The position numbers and the translations under genes were made by a program. From positions 248,001 to 312,000 of the forward strand of contig NZ_BNBV01000001.1 of assembly GCF_014656135.1 (NCBI RefSeq): a stretch of DNA of 64,000 bases. Reading direction: 5' to 3'. The notes below the pieces were generated by a model that worked only from the letters and a program-made list of their open reading frames with translations, was not told the origin of the DNA and did no database searches. This DNA is from Streptomyces thermodiastaticus. GTDB lineage: Bacteria; Actinomycetota; Actinomycetes; Streptomycetales; Streptomycetaceae. This document shows, piece by piece, positions 34,545 to 45,116 of the stretch (the first letter of the stretch is position 1; each line of letters opens with the position of its first letter).

Positions 34545-35549
34545 ATGGGCCGGCGGCGGACCGTCACCAGCGTGCAGATCGCCCGTGAAGCGGGGGTCGC
34601 GCAGTCGACGGTGTCCCGTGTCCTCAACGGCGGCAGTGTGTCCGAGGAGACCCGGCGGCGGGTGCTGGACGTGGTCGCCAAGTACGACTTCCAGCCCAGC
34701 CAGGCGGCGCGCAGCCTAGTGGGGACGCGTTCCGGGCTGATCGGCGTGGTCATCCGGGATCTGACCAACCCGTTCTACCCGGTGATGGTCAAGGCCGTGG
34801 AGCGTGTGCTGCACCAGCAGGGGCTGCGCCTGTCACTGGTCACGGACGTGATGACCCCGGAGGAAGGCCTGGCGTTGCTGCGCCGCGAGGGTGTGGACGG
34901 AGTCGTGTTCGCCTCCGCGATCCAGAACGATCCGCTGGCCCATCGCATGCTCAAGCACGGCATCCCCGTGGTGCTGTGCCACCGCACCCTGGAGGACTTC
35001 CCGGCCGACCAGGTGGAGGCGGACAACGCCACGGCCGGCCGGCTGGCCGCCGACCACCTGCTGGACCTGGGGCATCGTCACTTCGGGATGGTGTGCGGCT
35101 CGGCCGGGGCGAGCACGGCACAGCAGCGCGGTGCCGCGTTCCGCGACCGCCTGCAGGCCCACGGCGGCCTCACCCTGACCGAGGTCGACGGGGACTACGA
35201 CTACGCCACCGCCTACGACGCGGTGCGCACGCTGCTGTCCGGTGACCGGCGTCCGACCGCGTTGTTCTGCCACAACGACATCATGGCCTACGCGGCGCTC
35301 AACGCCGCCGCGGCCGCCGGTGTGCGGGTGCCGGACGAGCTGAGCGTGGTGGGCTGCGACGACGTGCCGCTGTCGGCATGGGAGCGCATCGACCTGACCA
35401 CGGTGCGCCAGCCCCTGGAGCGGATCGCCCAGGTCGGCGTCGAGCTGCTGGTGCAGCGGCTGGACGAGCCGGATCTGCCGCCCCGGCGCGAGGTGCTGCC
35501 GGTGGAGTTCGTCGAGCGTTCGACCACCGCTCCGGCATCCCGCGTCTGA
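34545..35549 (+). CDS. LacI-family transcriptional repressor
   Basis: A 334-residue LacI/GalR regulator. The helix-turn-helix and hinge read TSVQIAREAGVAQSTVSRVLNG (residues 8-29) and SQAARSLVGTRSGLIGVVIRDL. The periplasmic-binding-like core ends with VVGCDDVPLSAWERIDLTTVRQPLERI, as in the family. ATG 34545 follows GGAGGAAGG. It most likely represses the HisD-like/MHS operon downstream through the tandem operators at 35590-35618. Effector unknown. Confidence 0.93.
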   Translation: MGRRRTVTSVQIAREAGVAQSTVSRVLNGGSVSEETRRRVLDVVAKYDFQPSQAARSLVGTRSGLIGVVIRDLTNPFYPVMVKAVERVLHQQGLRLSLVTDVMTPEEGLALLRREGVDGVVFASAIQNDPLAHRMLKHGIPVVLCHRTLEDFPADQVEADNATAGRLAADHLLDLGHRHFGMVCGSAGASTAQQRGAAFRDRLQAHGGLTLTEVDGDYDYATAYDAVRTLLSGDRRPTALFCHNDIMAYAALNAAAAAGVRVPDELSVVGCDDVPLSAWERIDLTTVRQPLERIAQVGVELLVQRLDEPDLPPRREVLPVEFVERSTTAPASRV

Positions 35550-35589
35550 CAACACCTCTTGACGCCTTGCCCGTCCGCCCTTCATGCTC

Positions 35590-35618
35590 TGGATACGTAT
35601 CCATTGGATACGTATCCA
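35590..35618. promoter_or_regulatory. Tandem LacI-type operators
   Basis: TGGATACGTATCCA occurs twice, at 35590-35603 and 35605-35618, each a perfect 14-bp palindrome with the central CG of LacI-family sites, repeated with a 15-bp period. It lies 23 bp before the HisD-like start and 41 bp after the LacI gene. Confidence 0.9.
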
Positions 35619-35640
35619 TCCCCGAGCGAAGGAGACGGGC

Positions 35641-36963
35641 GTGTCCCGCACCCTCAAGGCCGCCACCACCTCGTCCACGGCCCCGTCCGGCAACGACAGC
35701 GTCGGGCAGGCCGTCCGTGAACTGATCGCCGACGTCCGCGCGCGGGGCGACGCGGCGGTCCGCGAGCTGTCGGCACGTTTCGACGCCTGGGAGCCGGAGT
35801 CCTTCCGCCTCGACGAGGCGCAGCTGCAGAAGATCATCGGCACGCTGGATCCCCAGGTCATCGAGGACATCAAGACCGTCCAGGCCAATGTCCGCCGCTT
35901 CGCCGAGGCGCAGCGGGAGTCGATGTCGGAGATCGAGATCGAGACCGCGCCGGGTGTGTTCCTCGGCCACCGCCACCTGCCGGTCCAGTCCGTCGGCGCC
36001 TACGTCCCGGGCGGCCGCTACCCGCTGACGGCCTCCGCGCACATGACGATCGTGACCGCCAAGGCCGCCGGTGTGCCGCGTGTGATCGCCTGCACGCCGC
36101 CGATCCGCGGCGAGCTCCCCGCCGCGACCGTGGCGGCGATGCACCTGGCCGGCGCGGACGAGATCTACCTCCTCGGCGGTGTGCAGGCGATCGCCGCGAT
36201 GAGCGTCGGCACCGAGACGATCTCCCCGGTCGACATGCTCGCCGGGCCGGGCAACGCCTATGTGGCCGAGGCCAAGCGTCAGCTCTTCGGCGAGGTCGGC
36301 ATCGACCTGTTCGCCGGGCCCACGGAGATCCTGATCGTGGCCGACGACGAGGCCGACCCGTTCATCGTCGCCGTCGACCTGCTCTCGCAGGCCGAGCACG
36401 GCCCGGACTCCCCCGCCGTGCTGGTCACCACCAGCGAGCGGGTGGCCACCGAGGTGCAGCGGCACATCGAGGAGATCCTGCCCGGCCTGCAGACCGCCGA
36501 CATCGCCGGCCCGGCCTGGCGCGACCACGGCCAGATCATCCTGGCCGACGACCTGGACGAGGCCTACCGCATCGCGGATTCCTTCGCCTACGAGCACGTG
36601 CAGATCCTCACCGCCGACCCGCGTGAGGCGCTGGAGAAGATGCACGCCTACGGCGCCCTGTTCCTCGGCGAGGGCACCTGTGTCTCCTACGGGGACAAGG
36701 TGATCGGCACCAACCATGTGCTGCCGACTCGGGGCGCCGCCCGCTACACCGGGGGCCTGTGGGTGGGCAAGTACCTGCGTACGGTGACCTACCAGGAGGT
36801 GCGCGACGCCACGTCGTCCGCGGACCTCGGGGTGCTGTGCGGACGTGCCGCCCGTGTCGAGCTGTTCGAGGGCCACGCCCGCTCCGGCGACGCCAGGGCG
36901 GCGAAGTACGCGGGTGTGCCGCTGGACTGGACCGACCACTACGCCGAGACGACGCGCGCCTGA
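35641..36963 (+). CDS. Histidinol-dehydrogenase-family dehydrogenase (catabolic paralogue)
   Basis: A 440-residue HisD-fold NAD-dependent dehydrogenase. PGGRYPLTASAHMTIVTAKAAGVPRVIACTPP is split across the Rossmann region; the zinc and active-site motifs SQAEHGPDSP and YGALFLGEG are present, with ARYTGGLWVGKYLRTVTYQEV at the C-terminus. GTG 35641 has AAGGAG 6 nt upstream. It is not in a his operon but between a LacI repressor and an MHS transporter, so it is unlikely to make histidine. HisD relatives in such catabolic operons include sulfopropanediol dehydrogenase (HpsN); substrate here may be DHPS, another polyol or an amino alcohol. This is inference. Confidence 0.88.
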   Translation: MSRTLKAATTSSTAPSGNDSVGQAVRELIADVRARGDAAVRELSARFDAWEPESFRLDEAQLQKIIGTLDPQVIEDIKTVQANVRRFAEAQRESMSEIEIETAPGVFLGHRHLPVQSVGAYVPGGRYPLTASAHMTIVTAKAAGVPRVIACTPPIRGELPAATVAAMHLAGADEIYLLGGVQAIAAMSVGTETISPVDMLAGPGNAYVAEAKRQLFGEVGIDLFAGPTEILIVADDEADPFIVAVDLLSQAEHGPDSPAVLVTTSERVATEVQRHIEEILPGLQTADIAGPAWRDHGQIILADDLDEAYRIADSFAYEHVQILTADPREALEKMHAYGALFLGEGTCVSYGDKVIGTNHVLPTRGAARYTGGLWVGKYLRTVTYQEVRDATSSADLGVLCGRAARVELFEGHARSGDARAAKYAGVPLDWTDHYAETTRA

Positions 36964-37005
36964 GACGGCCGCCCCGCCCCGCTCCTCCCGATCAACGGAG
37001 ATCAC

Positions 37006-38373
37006 ATGCCCACCGCCGCTACCCCGACGCCGGAGCAGATCCGCCGTCGATCCCTGCAGTCCGGCACCGTCGGTGCGATCGTCGAGTGGTACGAGTACAC
37101 GGTCTACGGCGTCACCGCCGCGCTGGTGTTCGGGCGCCTGTTCTTCCCGGATCTGTCGCCCGGCATCGGCCAGATCGTCTCGCTGGCCACCTTCGGTGTG
37201 GGCTTTCTGGCCCGCCCGGTCGGCGCCTTCGTCGCGGGACATCTCGGAGACCGGATCGGACGCAAGTCCACGCTGATCCTCACCTTCTCGGTCATGACCG
37301 CGGCGACGGCGGCGATCGGCCTGGTGCCGGCCTACCGCCAGATCGGCGTGGCGGCGCCGCTGCTGCTGTGCGTGCTGCGGCTCGCCCAGGGGTTCGCGGT
37401 CGGCGGCGAGTGGGGCGGGGCGGCCATCGTGGCCGTGGAGAACGCGCCGCGCGAGCGGCGCGGGTACTTCGGGGCGTGGCCGCAGATCGGTGTGTCCGCG
37501 GGTCTGCTGCTGGGCACGGCCGCGGTGTCGTTCGCCTCGTGGGTCTCCGGTGACGCCTTCGACCAGTGGGGATGGCGGCTGCCGTTCCTGCTCAGCGTGA
37601 TCCTCGCCGGCATCGGCTTCTCCATCCGGCTGCGGGCCACCGAGAGCCCGGCCTTCCTCGCGGAGAAGGCGAGGATGGACGCCGAGCTGGAACGCCGCAA
37701 GGCGCCGGCCGCGATCCTCTTCCGCGACCACCGCAAGCCGCTGCTGATCACGGTGTTCGGCCGGTTCGCGGAGGCCGGGAACTACTACCTGTTCACCACG
37801 TTCATCCTCTCCTACGTCACCAGCACGCTCGGCGTCCCGGAGCGTTACGGCCTGACGGCGTCCATGATCGGCGCAGCCGTGAACATCGTGATGATCCCGG
37901 TGTTCGGGGCGGTGTCCGACCGCATCGGCCGGGTGCGGACCTTCCTCATCGGCGGCGCCCTGATCGTGATCACCACCTGGCCGGTCTTCGCGCTGGTCCA
38001 CACCGGGCGGCTGTGGGCGATCGTGGGCGGGGTGGTCCTCTTCCTCGCCCTGGGGCACGCCATGGTCTACGCTCCCCTGCCCGCGCTGTACTGCGAGATG
38101 TTCCCCACGTCGGTGCGCTACTCCGGCATCTCGGTCGGATACCAGGCGGCCTCGATCCTCCTCGCGAGCTTCACCCCCGCCCTGGCCAGCGCGATGGTGC
38201 TGTGGGCCGACGGGAGTCTGTGGATGGTCGTCGTCTTCGCGATCGTCACGACGCTGATCGCCATGGTGGCGATCGCCTTCGCCCCCGACCGCCGGGACCG
38301 CGAGCTGGACGAGATCGACGCCCTGGGCACACACCGGCGGGACACACCTGCCGTGGCGTCGTCCCGCCCCTGA
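37006..38373 (+). CDS. MHS-family major facilitator transporter
   Basis: A 455-residue 12-helix transporter of the metabolite:H+ symporter branch. Signature motifs: GAIVEWYEYTVYGVTAAL near the N-terminus, GHLGDRIGRKSTLILTFSVM (the RhaR-like loop 2-3 motif), RLAQGFAVGGEWGGAAIVAVENAP, and in the second half GAVSDRIGRVRTFL. MHS carriers import organic acids, betaines or sulfonated compounds with protons. ATG 37006 has GGAG upstream, 42 bp after the HisD-like stop, so the two form an operon for uptake and oxidation of one compound. Confidence 0.92.
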   Translation: MPTAATPTPEQIRRRSLQSGTVGAIVEWYEYTVYGVTAALVFGRLFFPDLSPGIGQIVSLATFGVGFLARPVGAFVAGHLGDRIGRKSTLILTFSVMTAATAAIGLVPAYRQIGVAAPLLLCVLRLAQGFAVGGEWGGAAIVAVENAPRERRGYFGAWPQIGVSAGLLLGTAAVSFASWVSGDAFDQWGWRLPFLLSVILAGIGFSIRLRATESPAFLAEKARMDAELERRKAPAAILFRDHRKPLLITVFGRFAEAGNYYLFTTFILSYVTSTLGVPERYGLTASMIGAAVNIVMIPVFGAVSDRIGRVRTFLIGGALIVITTWPVFALVHTGRLWAIVGGVVLFLALGHAMVYAPLPALYCEMFPTSVRYSGISVGYQAASILLASFTPALASAMVLWADGSLWMVVVFAIVTTLIAMVAIAFAPDRRDRELDEIDALGTHRRDTPAVASSRP

Positions 38374-38383
38374 GCGGCGCCGT

Positions 38384-38429
38384 GCACATACGGCCCGGGC
38401 ACGCGCGGACGTGCCCGGGCCGTATGTGC
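38384..38429. terminator. Very strong terminator hairpin
   Basis: A 20-bp perfect stem (5' arm GCACATACGGCCCGGGCACG) with a 6-nt CGCGGA loop. It ends the HisD-like/MHS operon and also faces the convergent SRPBCC gene. Confidence 0.9.
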
Positions 38430-38457
38430 CGTCGTCGGTGCGACGCCCCCTGTGCCG

Positions 38458-38877
38458 TCAGGCCGTGAACGCCTGGTGCAGGGCGTCGAGGCCGTCGCGG
38501 TAGATGCCGGTGAACAGCTCGACCACCTCCTCCTCCGTGGCCCCGTCGGGGACGAACCGTCCGGACCACTGCACTTCGGCGATGTCGTCCCGGCCGGGGA
38601 CGGCATGGACCCGGAGGGTGGAGAGGTAGCCGGTGACGGGGAAGGGAGCGTCGAGGATCGCGTAGCTGTAGTGGCGCTCGGCGTCGTCGAAGTGCACCAG
38701 CCGTTCGACGATCACGTCGCCGTCCGGGTTCTCCAGCCGGCGGACCCGGCCGCCCTCCAGCAGGGTGCTCTTGGGGATGTAGGGGAGCCAGTCGGGCAGG
38801 GAGCCGAAGCCGCCGATGAGGTCCCACACCTTCTGCGGCAAGGCCGGGACGATGCGGCTGACCGAGGTCGATGCCAT
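38458..38877 (-). CDS. SRPBCC-family (START-like) ligand-binding protein
   Basis: A 139-residue helix-grip protein: VPALPQKVWDLIGGFGSLPDWLPYIPKSTLLEGG, then VIVERLVHFDDAERHYSYAI and AEVQWSGRF. Such polyketide-cyclase/dehydrase-like proteins bind hydrophobic ligands or catalyse cyclisation; here function is unknown. The start ATG 38877 lies just after GAAAGAG. A longer frame to 38964 begins with unlikely sequence. Same strand as and 116 bp downstream of the aldo-keto reductase, so the two may be transcribed together. Confidence 0.85.
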   Translation of the reverse strand: MASTSVSRIVPALPQKVWDLIGGFGSLPDWLPYIPKSTLLEGGRVRRLENPDGDVIVERLVHFDDAERHYSYAILDAPFPVTGYLSTLRVHAVPGRDDIAEVQWSGRFVPDGATEEEVVELFTGIYRDGLDALHQAFTA

Positions 38878-38993
38878 GGTCGTTGCTCTTTCTGTGGTGT
38901 GTGCGTGGCGCGGTGGCCCGGCGGCCGCCGTGGGCCGTGCGCCGTGCAGCGCCGCTGAGCGCACGGCCGGGCGGCCGCCGGGTCAGGGTGGGG

Positions 38994-40004
38994 TCAGGCG
39001 CCCTCGGGGAGCGGGGCAGCGGGGCTGACCAGGCCGGCGGCGCGGAGTTCGTGCCAGAACGCGGCCGGGATCTTCTCGGTCAGCGCGGCGGTGTCCTCCG
39101 CGATACGGCTGGGGCGGGTGGCGCCGGGGACGACGGCGGCGGCCGTCGGGTGGGCCAGGGAGAACTGCAGGGCGGCGGCCTTGATGCCGACACCGTGCTT
39201 CTCGGCGAGGGCCTTGAGCTTGCCGACCCGCTCGACGATCTCCGGGGGTGCCTGCTGGTACTCGAAGTGGGCGCCGCCGGCGAGGACGCCGGAGCTGTAG
39301 GGGCCGCCCACGACCATGTCGACGTTCTGTTCCTGGGCCATCGGCAGCAGGCGCTGCAGGGCGTGCTCGTGGTCGAGGAGGGTGTAGCGGCCCGCGAGGA
39401 GGAAGCCGTCGGGCTGCGGCTCGTCCAGGGCGAGGGTCAGCTCGATGGGTTCGGTGCGGTTGACGCCCAGGCCCCAGGCCTTGATGACACCCTCGTCACG
39501 CAGGCGGGACAGGACGCGGAAGGCGCCGGTACGGGCTTCCTCGAACTTCTGCAGCCACAGGTCGCCGTGGAAGTCCTGGGCGATGTCGTGGACCCAGACG
39601 ATGTCGAGGCGGTCGACGCCGAGGCGGCCGAGGCTGTCCTCGATGGAGCGTTCGGTGGCCTCGGCGGTCCACTCGTGCAGCATCTTGTTCGGGTTGCCGT
39701 GCTCGAACAGCCCGCCCTTCTCCCCGAAGTCGCGGGCGCCCTCCTCCAGCTCGTCGAGGATCACCCGGCCGACCTTGGTGGACAGCACGTAGGAGTCGCG
39801 GGGCTTGGCGGAGAGCACCTGACCGAGCCGGGTCTCCGCCAGACCGGCCCCGTAGAAGGGGGCGGTGTCGAAGTAGCGGATGCCCTGGTCCCAGGCGGCC
39901 TCCACGGTGGCGAGGGCCTCGTCGTCGGGGATGGCGCGGAACATGTTGCCGAGCGGTGCGGTGCCGAATCCGAGTCGGCCGGGAAGGATTCCGGAAAGTG
40001 ACAT
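38994..40004 (-). CDS. Aldo-keto reductase (D-threo-aldose/pyridoxal dehydrogenase type)
   Basis: A 336-residue TIM-barrel oxidoreductase. The catalytic tetrad is visible: Asp in RYFDTAPFYG, Tyr in the same motif, Lys in VLSTKVGR, and His in VWVHDI. The N-terminal LPGRLGFGTAPLGNM and the later LLAGRYTLLDHEHALQRLLPM match the branch that includes D-threo-aldose/L-fucose dehydrogenase and pyridoxal 4-dehydrogenase. It uses NAD(P)H on a sugar or aromatic aldehyde. ATG 40004 is chosen; upstream in-frame codons to 40079 encode unlikely sequence. Its promoter region has direct GCTTAC repeats. Confidence 0.88.
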   Translation of the reverse strand: MSLSGILPGRLGFGTAPLGNMFRAIPDDEALATVEAAWDQGIRYFDTAPFYGAGLAETRLGQVLSAKPRDSYVLSTKVGRVILDELEEGARDFGEKGGLFEHGNPNKMLHEWTAEATERSIEDSLGRLGVDRLDIVWVHDIAQDFHGDLWLQKFEEARTGAFRVLSRLRDEGVIKAWGLGVNRTEPIELTLALDEPQPDGFLLAGRYTLLDHEHALQRLLPMAQEQNVDMVVGGPYSSGVLAGGAHFEYQQAPPEIVERVGKLKALAEKHGVGIKAAALQFSLAHPTAAAVVPGATRPSRIAEDTAALTEKIPAAFWHELRAAGLVSPAAPLPEGA

Positions 40005-40742
40005 GACCAGCTTGCCTCTGCGGGTGTGAGGGGTGCCGGTGGAGTGTGCCCGTCCGTGCGCCGGCGGCGTCGGCGGCACCGGAGCACGGACAGGCAGCGC
40101 ATCACCGGTCGGACAGCGCCCACATAGATGCGAGCGCCGCTTACATGCGTCGACAATAATTGCTTACGCGGGCTAATGCAAGGTGTGCCCGCAGACGTCC
40201 CCGACAGGCGTGTACCCGGCCCGGGTGTGAGCGGCTCGTCGCATGTCCCTTCCTCGGATCCCTGCGTCTCCGTGCCCGGGAGCCGCCTCGGCGGCGCGGG
40301 CAAGCACAGCCGCACGCCCGACAGGCGAGCAGCTGTGGAGCGTGGTACGCATGCAGTGAGGAATCGAGAGGTGTCGCCATGGACATCGGGCGACCAGGCC
40401 GGACCGGAACGCGAGCGGCGGTGCCGGCCGAGGACGGGCATCACCTTCCGTGCTGCGATGCCGTCACCTGCGAACTCACCGGCACAGCGGGTGGCGAGCG
40501 TCCGGGACGGCACGTGTTCCGGCCGTCCCGGCCCGGATGTGCCGGCCGCCGGGCGCGCCCCGGACACGTCCGGAAGGCGGTGACCACGGCCGACGACGGC
40601 CGGGCCGAGAGCTTCCCGCGCGGCTCCGTGAACGGACACACGCCCGCGGCGCCGACGGGACACCGGCGGGACGGTCCCGGCTTGCACCGTCCCTGCCGGG
40701 CGGATCCGGCGTGCCGAGCGAAAGCACCCCGTGAGGTGGGAC
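40005..40742. other. 738-bp gene-free region
   Basis: No convincing coding sequence on either strand; frames here are Arg/Pro-rich and show no domains. The part nearest the aldo-keto reductase (40130-40180) is AT-rich, with GCTTAC at 40139-40144 and 40162-40167 (23-bp spacing) and ATAATTG, probably a promoter/operator area. The rest may carry the leader or promoter of the SCP2-like gene, or a decayed gene. Confidence 0.5.
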
Positions 40743-41165
40743 ATGACGTCAGCGACCACGGATCCGGTGGAGGAGTTCCGCCGGCTGTCCGACGACGACC
40801 CGGAGCTGCGGGCCCACGGCGCGTATTACTCCTGCACCTTTCTGCTGGACATGGAGGACCACCGGTTCCTGGTGCGCATGCACCGGGGACGGGTGGAGGA
40901 GCTGGTCACCGACCCGGAGCCGCTGACCGCCTACGACTTCGCGATCCGCGCGAGCGCGGACACATGGCGGGGTTTCAGCCGGCGGACGCCACCGCCGATG
41001 TGCCACGGCATCTGGGCCGCCACGTTCCGGCGAGGAATGCGTCTGGAGGGCGACCTGCTCGTGCTCATGCAGAACCTGCGGTGCGTGACCCGTCAGCTGG
41101 AACTGCTGCGTGTGACGGGGCCACTCGTCCCGGCCCACCGGGACACGGCCTCTTCCGACTCCTGA
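40743..41165 (+). CDS. SCP2-like small protein
   Basis: A 140-residue protein resembling sterol-carrier/SCP2-type domains: HGAYYSCTFLLDMEDHRFLVRMHRGRVEELVTDP, then YDFAIRASADTWRGFSR and HGIWAATFRRGMRLEGDLLVLMQNLRCVTR, a layout in which the last part covers the lipid-binding helix. The function of such stand-alone proteins is unknown. ATG 40743 has GAGGTGG upstream. It is 9 bp upstream of an alpha/beta hydrolase gene and close to an SDR, suggesting a three-gene operon that binds, hydrolyses and oxidises or reduces a lipid-like compound (inference). Confidence 0.75.
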   Translation: MTSATTDPVEEFRRLSDDDPELRAHGAYYSCTFLLDMEDHRFLVRMHRGRVEELVTDPEPLTAYDFAIRASADTWRGFSRRTPPPMCHGIWAATFRRGMRLEGDLLVLMQNLRCVTRQLELLRVTGPLVPAHRDTASSDS

Positions 41166-41174
41166 GGAGGTGCC

Positions 41175-42035
41175 ATGGCCGTCGGAAGGATCTCTCCGGT
41201 GACGGGCCACTACGTCGGCATCGAGGTGGAGGGCGTCCAGTACCGGGTCTTCTACCTGGAGAACGGCACGGGCCAGCCACTGGTGTGCCAGCACACCGCG
41301 GGCTGCCACAACCATCAGTGGCTGGGACTGCTCGAGGACGAGGAGATCACCGGCCGCTACCGGGTGATCGCCTATGACCTCGCACGGCACGGCAAATCCG
41401 ATCCGCCGCTCGACCGGGAGTGGTGGAAGGAGGAGTACCGGCTCACCGCGGACCACTTCACCGCGTTCATCGTGGCCTTCTGCGACGCTCTGGAGCTGGA
41501 GGAACCGATCTTCATGGGGTCCTCCTTCGGCGGCAACGTCGCGCTGCAACTGGCACTGCGGCATCCCGACCGGTTCAAGGCCGTCATTCCCGTGGAGGGA
41601 GCCGACTACGCCCCCGGCTTCTACCTCGACTGGTGGCAGCACCCCCATGCCAACGCCGCCCAGGTGTGTGCCAGCGGCGTGTGGGACCTCATGGCACCCC
41701 AGTCGCCGGAGCACGACCGCTGGGCCACGTGGTTCTACTACACCCAGGGCTCGGAGGCGTTCAAAGGCGACCTCTACTTCTACTCCGTCGATCACGACCT
41801 GCGGGGGCGGCTCGGCGAGATCGACGGCGAACGCTGCCCGGTCGTCATGCTCACCGGTGAGTACGACTATCTCACCACCCCGGAGGACGGACGGCGCACC
41901 GCGAACGCGATCCGGGGAGCGGAGTTCATCGAGATGCGGGAGATCGGCCACTTCCCGATGAGCGAGAACTACCCGCGCTTCGCCCAGTACCTCCGGCAGG
42001 CGCTGCAGCGCATCGAACAGCGCACCGGCGGATAG
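41175..42035 (+). CDS. Alpha/beta hydrolase
   Basis: A 286-residue alpha/beta hydrolase. Strand-turn motif VIAYDLARHGKSD precedes the nucleophile elbow MGSSFGGNVALQLALRHPDRF (Ser in GSSFG, about residue 115). The acid is in MLTGEYDYLT and the catalytic His in REIGHFPMSE. The oxyanion region is HTAGCHNHQWLG. It resembles haloalkane- or ester-hydrolysing members that cleave ring-fission or ester substrates. ATG 41175 has GAGGAGG upstream and lies 9 bp after the SCP2-like stop. Substrate unknown. Confidence 0.9.
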   Translation: MAVGRISPVTGHYVGIEVEGVQYRVFYLENGTGQPLVCQHTAGCHNHQWLGLLEDEEITGRYRVIAYDLARHGKSDPPLDREWWKEEYRLTADHFTAFIVAFCDALELEEPIFMGSSFGGNVALQLALRHPDRFKAVIPVEGADYAPGFYLDWWQHPHANAAQVCASGVWDLMAPQSPEHDRWATWFYYTQGSEAFKGDLYFYSVDHDLRGRLGEIDGERCPVVMLTGEYDYLTTPEDGRRTANAIRGAEFIEMREIGHFPMSENYPRFAQYLRQALQRIEQRTGG

Positions 42036-42148
42036 CCGGATGCGGACCGGTGCGACGGTGCCGGGCCCCGGGTGCCGGCACCGTCGCACACACCCGGCTG
42101 TGCGCGGTGGACCGGCCGCCGGCAGCACATGTGAGGAGTGCACCACCG

Positions 42149-42922
42149 ATGAAGATGGATCTGAGCGGACGCAGGGCCCTGGTCACCGGCTCCACCTCCG
42201 GCATCGGCGAGGCGACGGCCGAGTCGCTGGCCGCCGCGGGCGCCGACGTCGTGGTCAACGGGCGAGATCCCGATCGTGTCGCCCGCACCGCCGGACGGCT
42301 CGGGGCCACGGGAGTCACCGCGGACGTCGGCACCGCGGAGGGCGTCCGCACCCTGACCGAGCAGGTGCCCGACGTCGACGTCCTGGTGAACAACGCCGGG
42401 GTGTTCGCCACCCAGCCGGTCTTCGAGATACCCGACGCGGAGTGGATGCGCTTCTTCGAGGTCAACGTGCTCTCGGGGATCCGTCTGGCACGCCACTACG
42501 CTCCGAGGATGGTGGAGCGCGGCTGGGGCCGGATCGTGTTCGTCAGCAGCGAGGCCGGGATACAGACACCCACGGTCATGGTGCACTACGGAATGACCAA
42601 GACGGCGCAGCTGGCGGTGTCCCGCGGGATGGCGCAGGAGGTCGCGGGCAGCGGCGTCACGGTCAACTGTGTGCTGCCCGGGCCGACCTTGAGCGCCGGC
42701 GTGCGACGGATGTGGGACGAGCTGTACCCGGGTGTCGACGCCGCCGAGCAGGAGCGGAGATTCGTCGCCGAGGGCCGGGCCGCGGATTCCCTGCTGGGGC
42801 GCCTGATCCGTCCGGAGGAAGTGGCCCGTCTGATCACCTATCTGGCGACGGACCACTCCTCGGCGACCACCGGCTCCGCGCTCGGCGTCGACGGCGGCAT
42901 GGTGCCCACCATCTGTCCCTGA
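42149..42922 (+). CDS. Short-chain dehydrogenase/reductase
   Basis: A 257-residue classical SDR: NAD(P)-binding TGSTSGIGE (residues 14-22), DVLVNNAGVF, catalytic Ser in FVSSEAG and YGMTK with Tyr and Lys, and C-terminal YLATDHSSATTGSALGVDGG. Cofactor choice cannot be fixed: an Arg in VVNGRDPDRV suggests NADP. ATG 42149 (or 42155) follows GAGGAG at a wide spacing. It is 113 bp after the hydrolase gene, on the same strand, so probably part of that operon. Confidence 0.92.
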   Translation: MKMDLSGRRALVTGSTSGIGEATAESLAAAGADVVVNGRDPDRVARTAGRLGATGVTADVGTAEGVRTLTEQVPDVDVLVNNAGVFATQPVFEIPDAEWMRFFEVNVLSGIRLARHYAPRMVERGWGRIVFVSSEAGIQTPTVMVHYGMTKTAQLAVSRGMAQEVAGSGVTVNCVLPGPTLSAGVRRMWDELYPGVDAAEQERRFVAEGRAADSLLGRLIRPEEVARLITYLATDHSSATTGSALGVDGGMVPTICP

Positions 42923-42970
42923 GCAGGCGCGGAACACGTGTGCTCCAGCCGTGGGCCGGCCGCCGGGTGC

Positions 42971-42994
42971 GGCGGGGCGCCCGGGCGCCCCGCC
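42971..42994. terminator. 24-bp perfect palindrome, bidirectional terminator
   Basis: Arms GGCGGGGCGCCC and GGGCGCCCCGCC, followed by TTT, between the convergent SDR and xylanase genes. Confidence 0.8.
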
Positions 42995-43019
42995 TTTGGC
43001 GTCCGCGCCGCATGCCGTG

Positions 43020-44786
<1,767 letters not shown>

Positions 44787-45004
44787 TCATCCGGTCGAAG
44801 CAGCACCCCGGCGCAGCCTTCGTCACTCTTCGCGAGAAAGAGCCGCGGCCGGACGAGCACGGGCAGGACGTCTCCCCGAACCCCATGTCAACACAGCGTT
44901 CTGGCCGACTCACCGGCTCACCGACTCCAGGGGGACGGCGTCCGCAGCAGCAGTGTGCCGCCCCGGCGAGAGGATCCCTGTGCGGACGGATGCAGCGCCG
45001 GGGC

Positions 45005-45033
45005 TTGACCGGCGGCCTCCGTTTTCCTAGCTT
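45005..45033 (+). promoter_or_regulatory. Promoter of the GH62 gene
   Basis: TTGACC (45005-45010), 17-bp spacer, TAGCTT (45028-45033), giving a leader of about 75 nt with a strong ribosome site. Confidence 0.6.
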
Positions 45034-45116
45034 GTGGCGTCACACCACCGGCAAGCACAACGAAACATTCGAGGCACCACGGCCGGCACCGCACCCGCTC
45101 CCGAGGAGGGCCTCCG

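Noticed and set aside
40160..40742. Overlapping open frames before the SCP2-like gene
   Set aside because: Compositions are Arg/Pro-rich on both strands, no ribosome site or domain is present, and frames continue as shadows of real genes.
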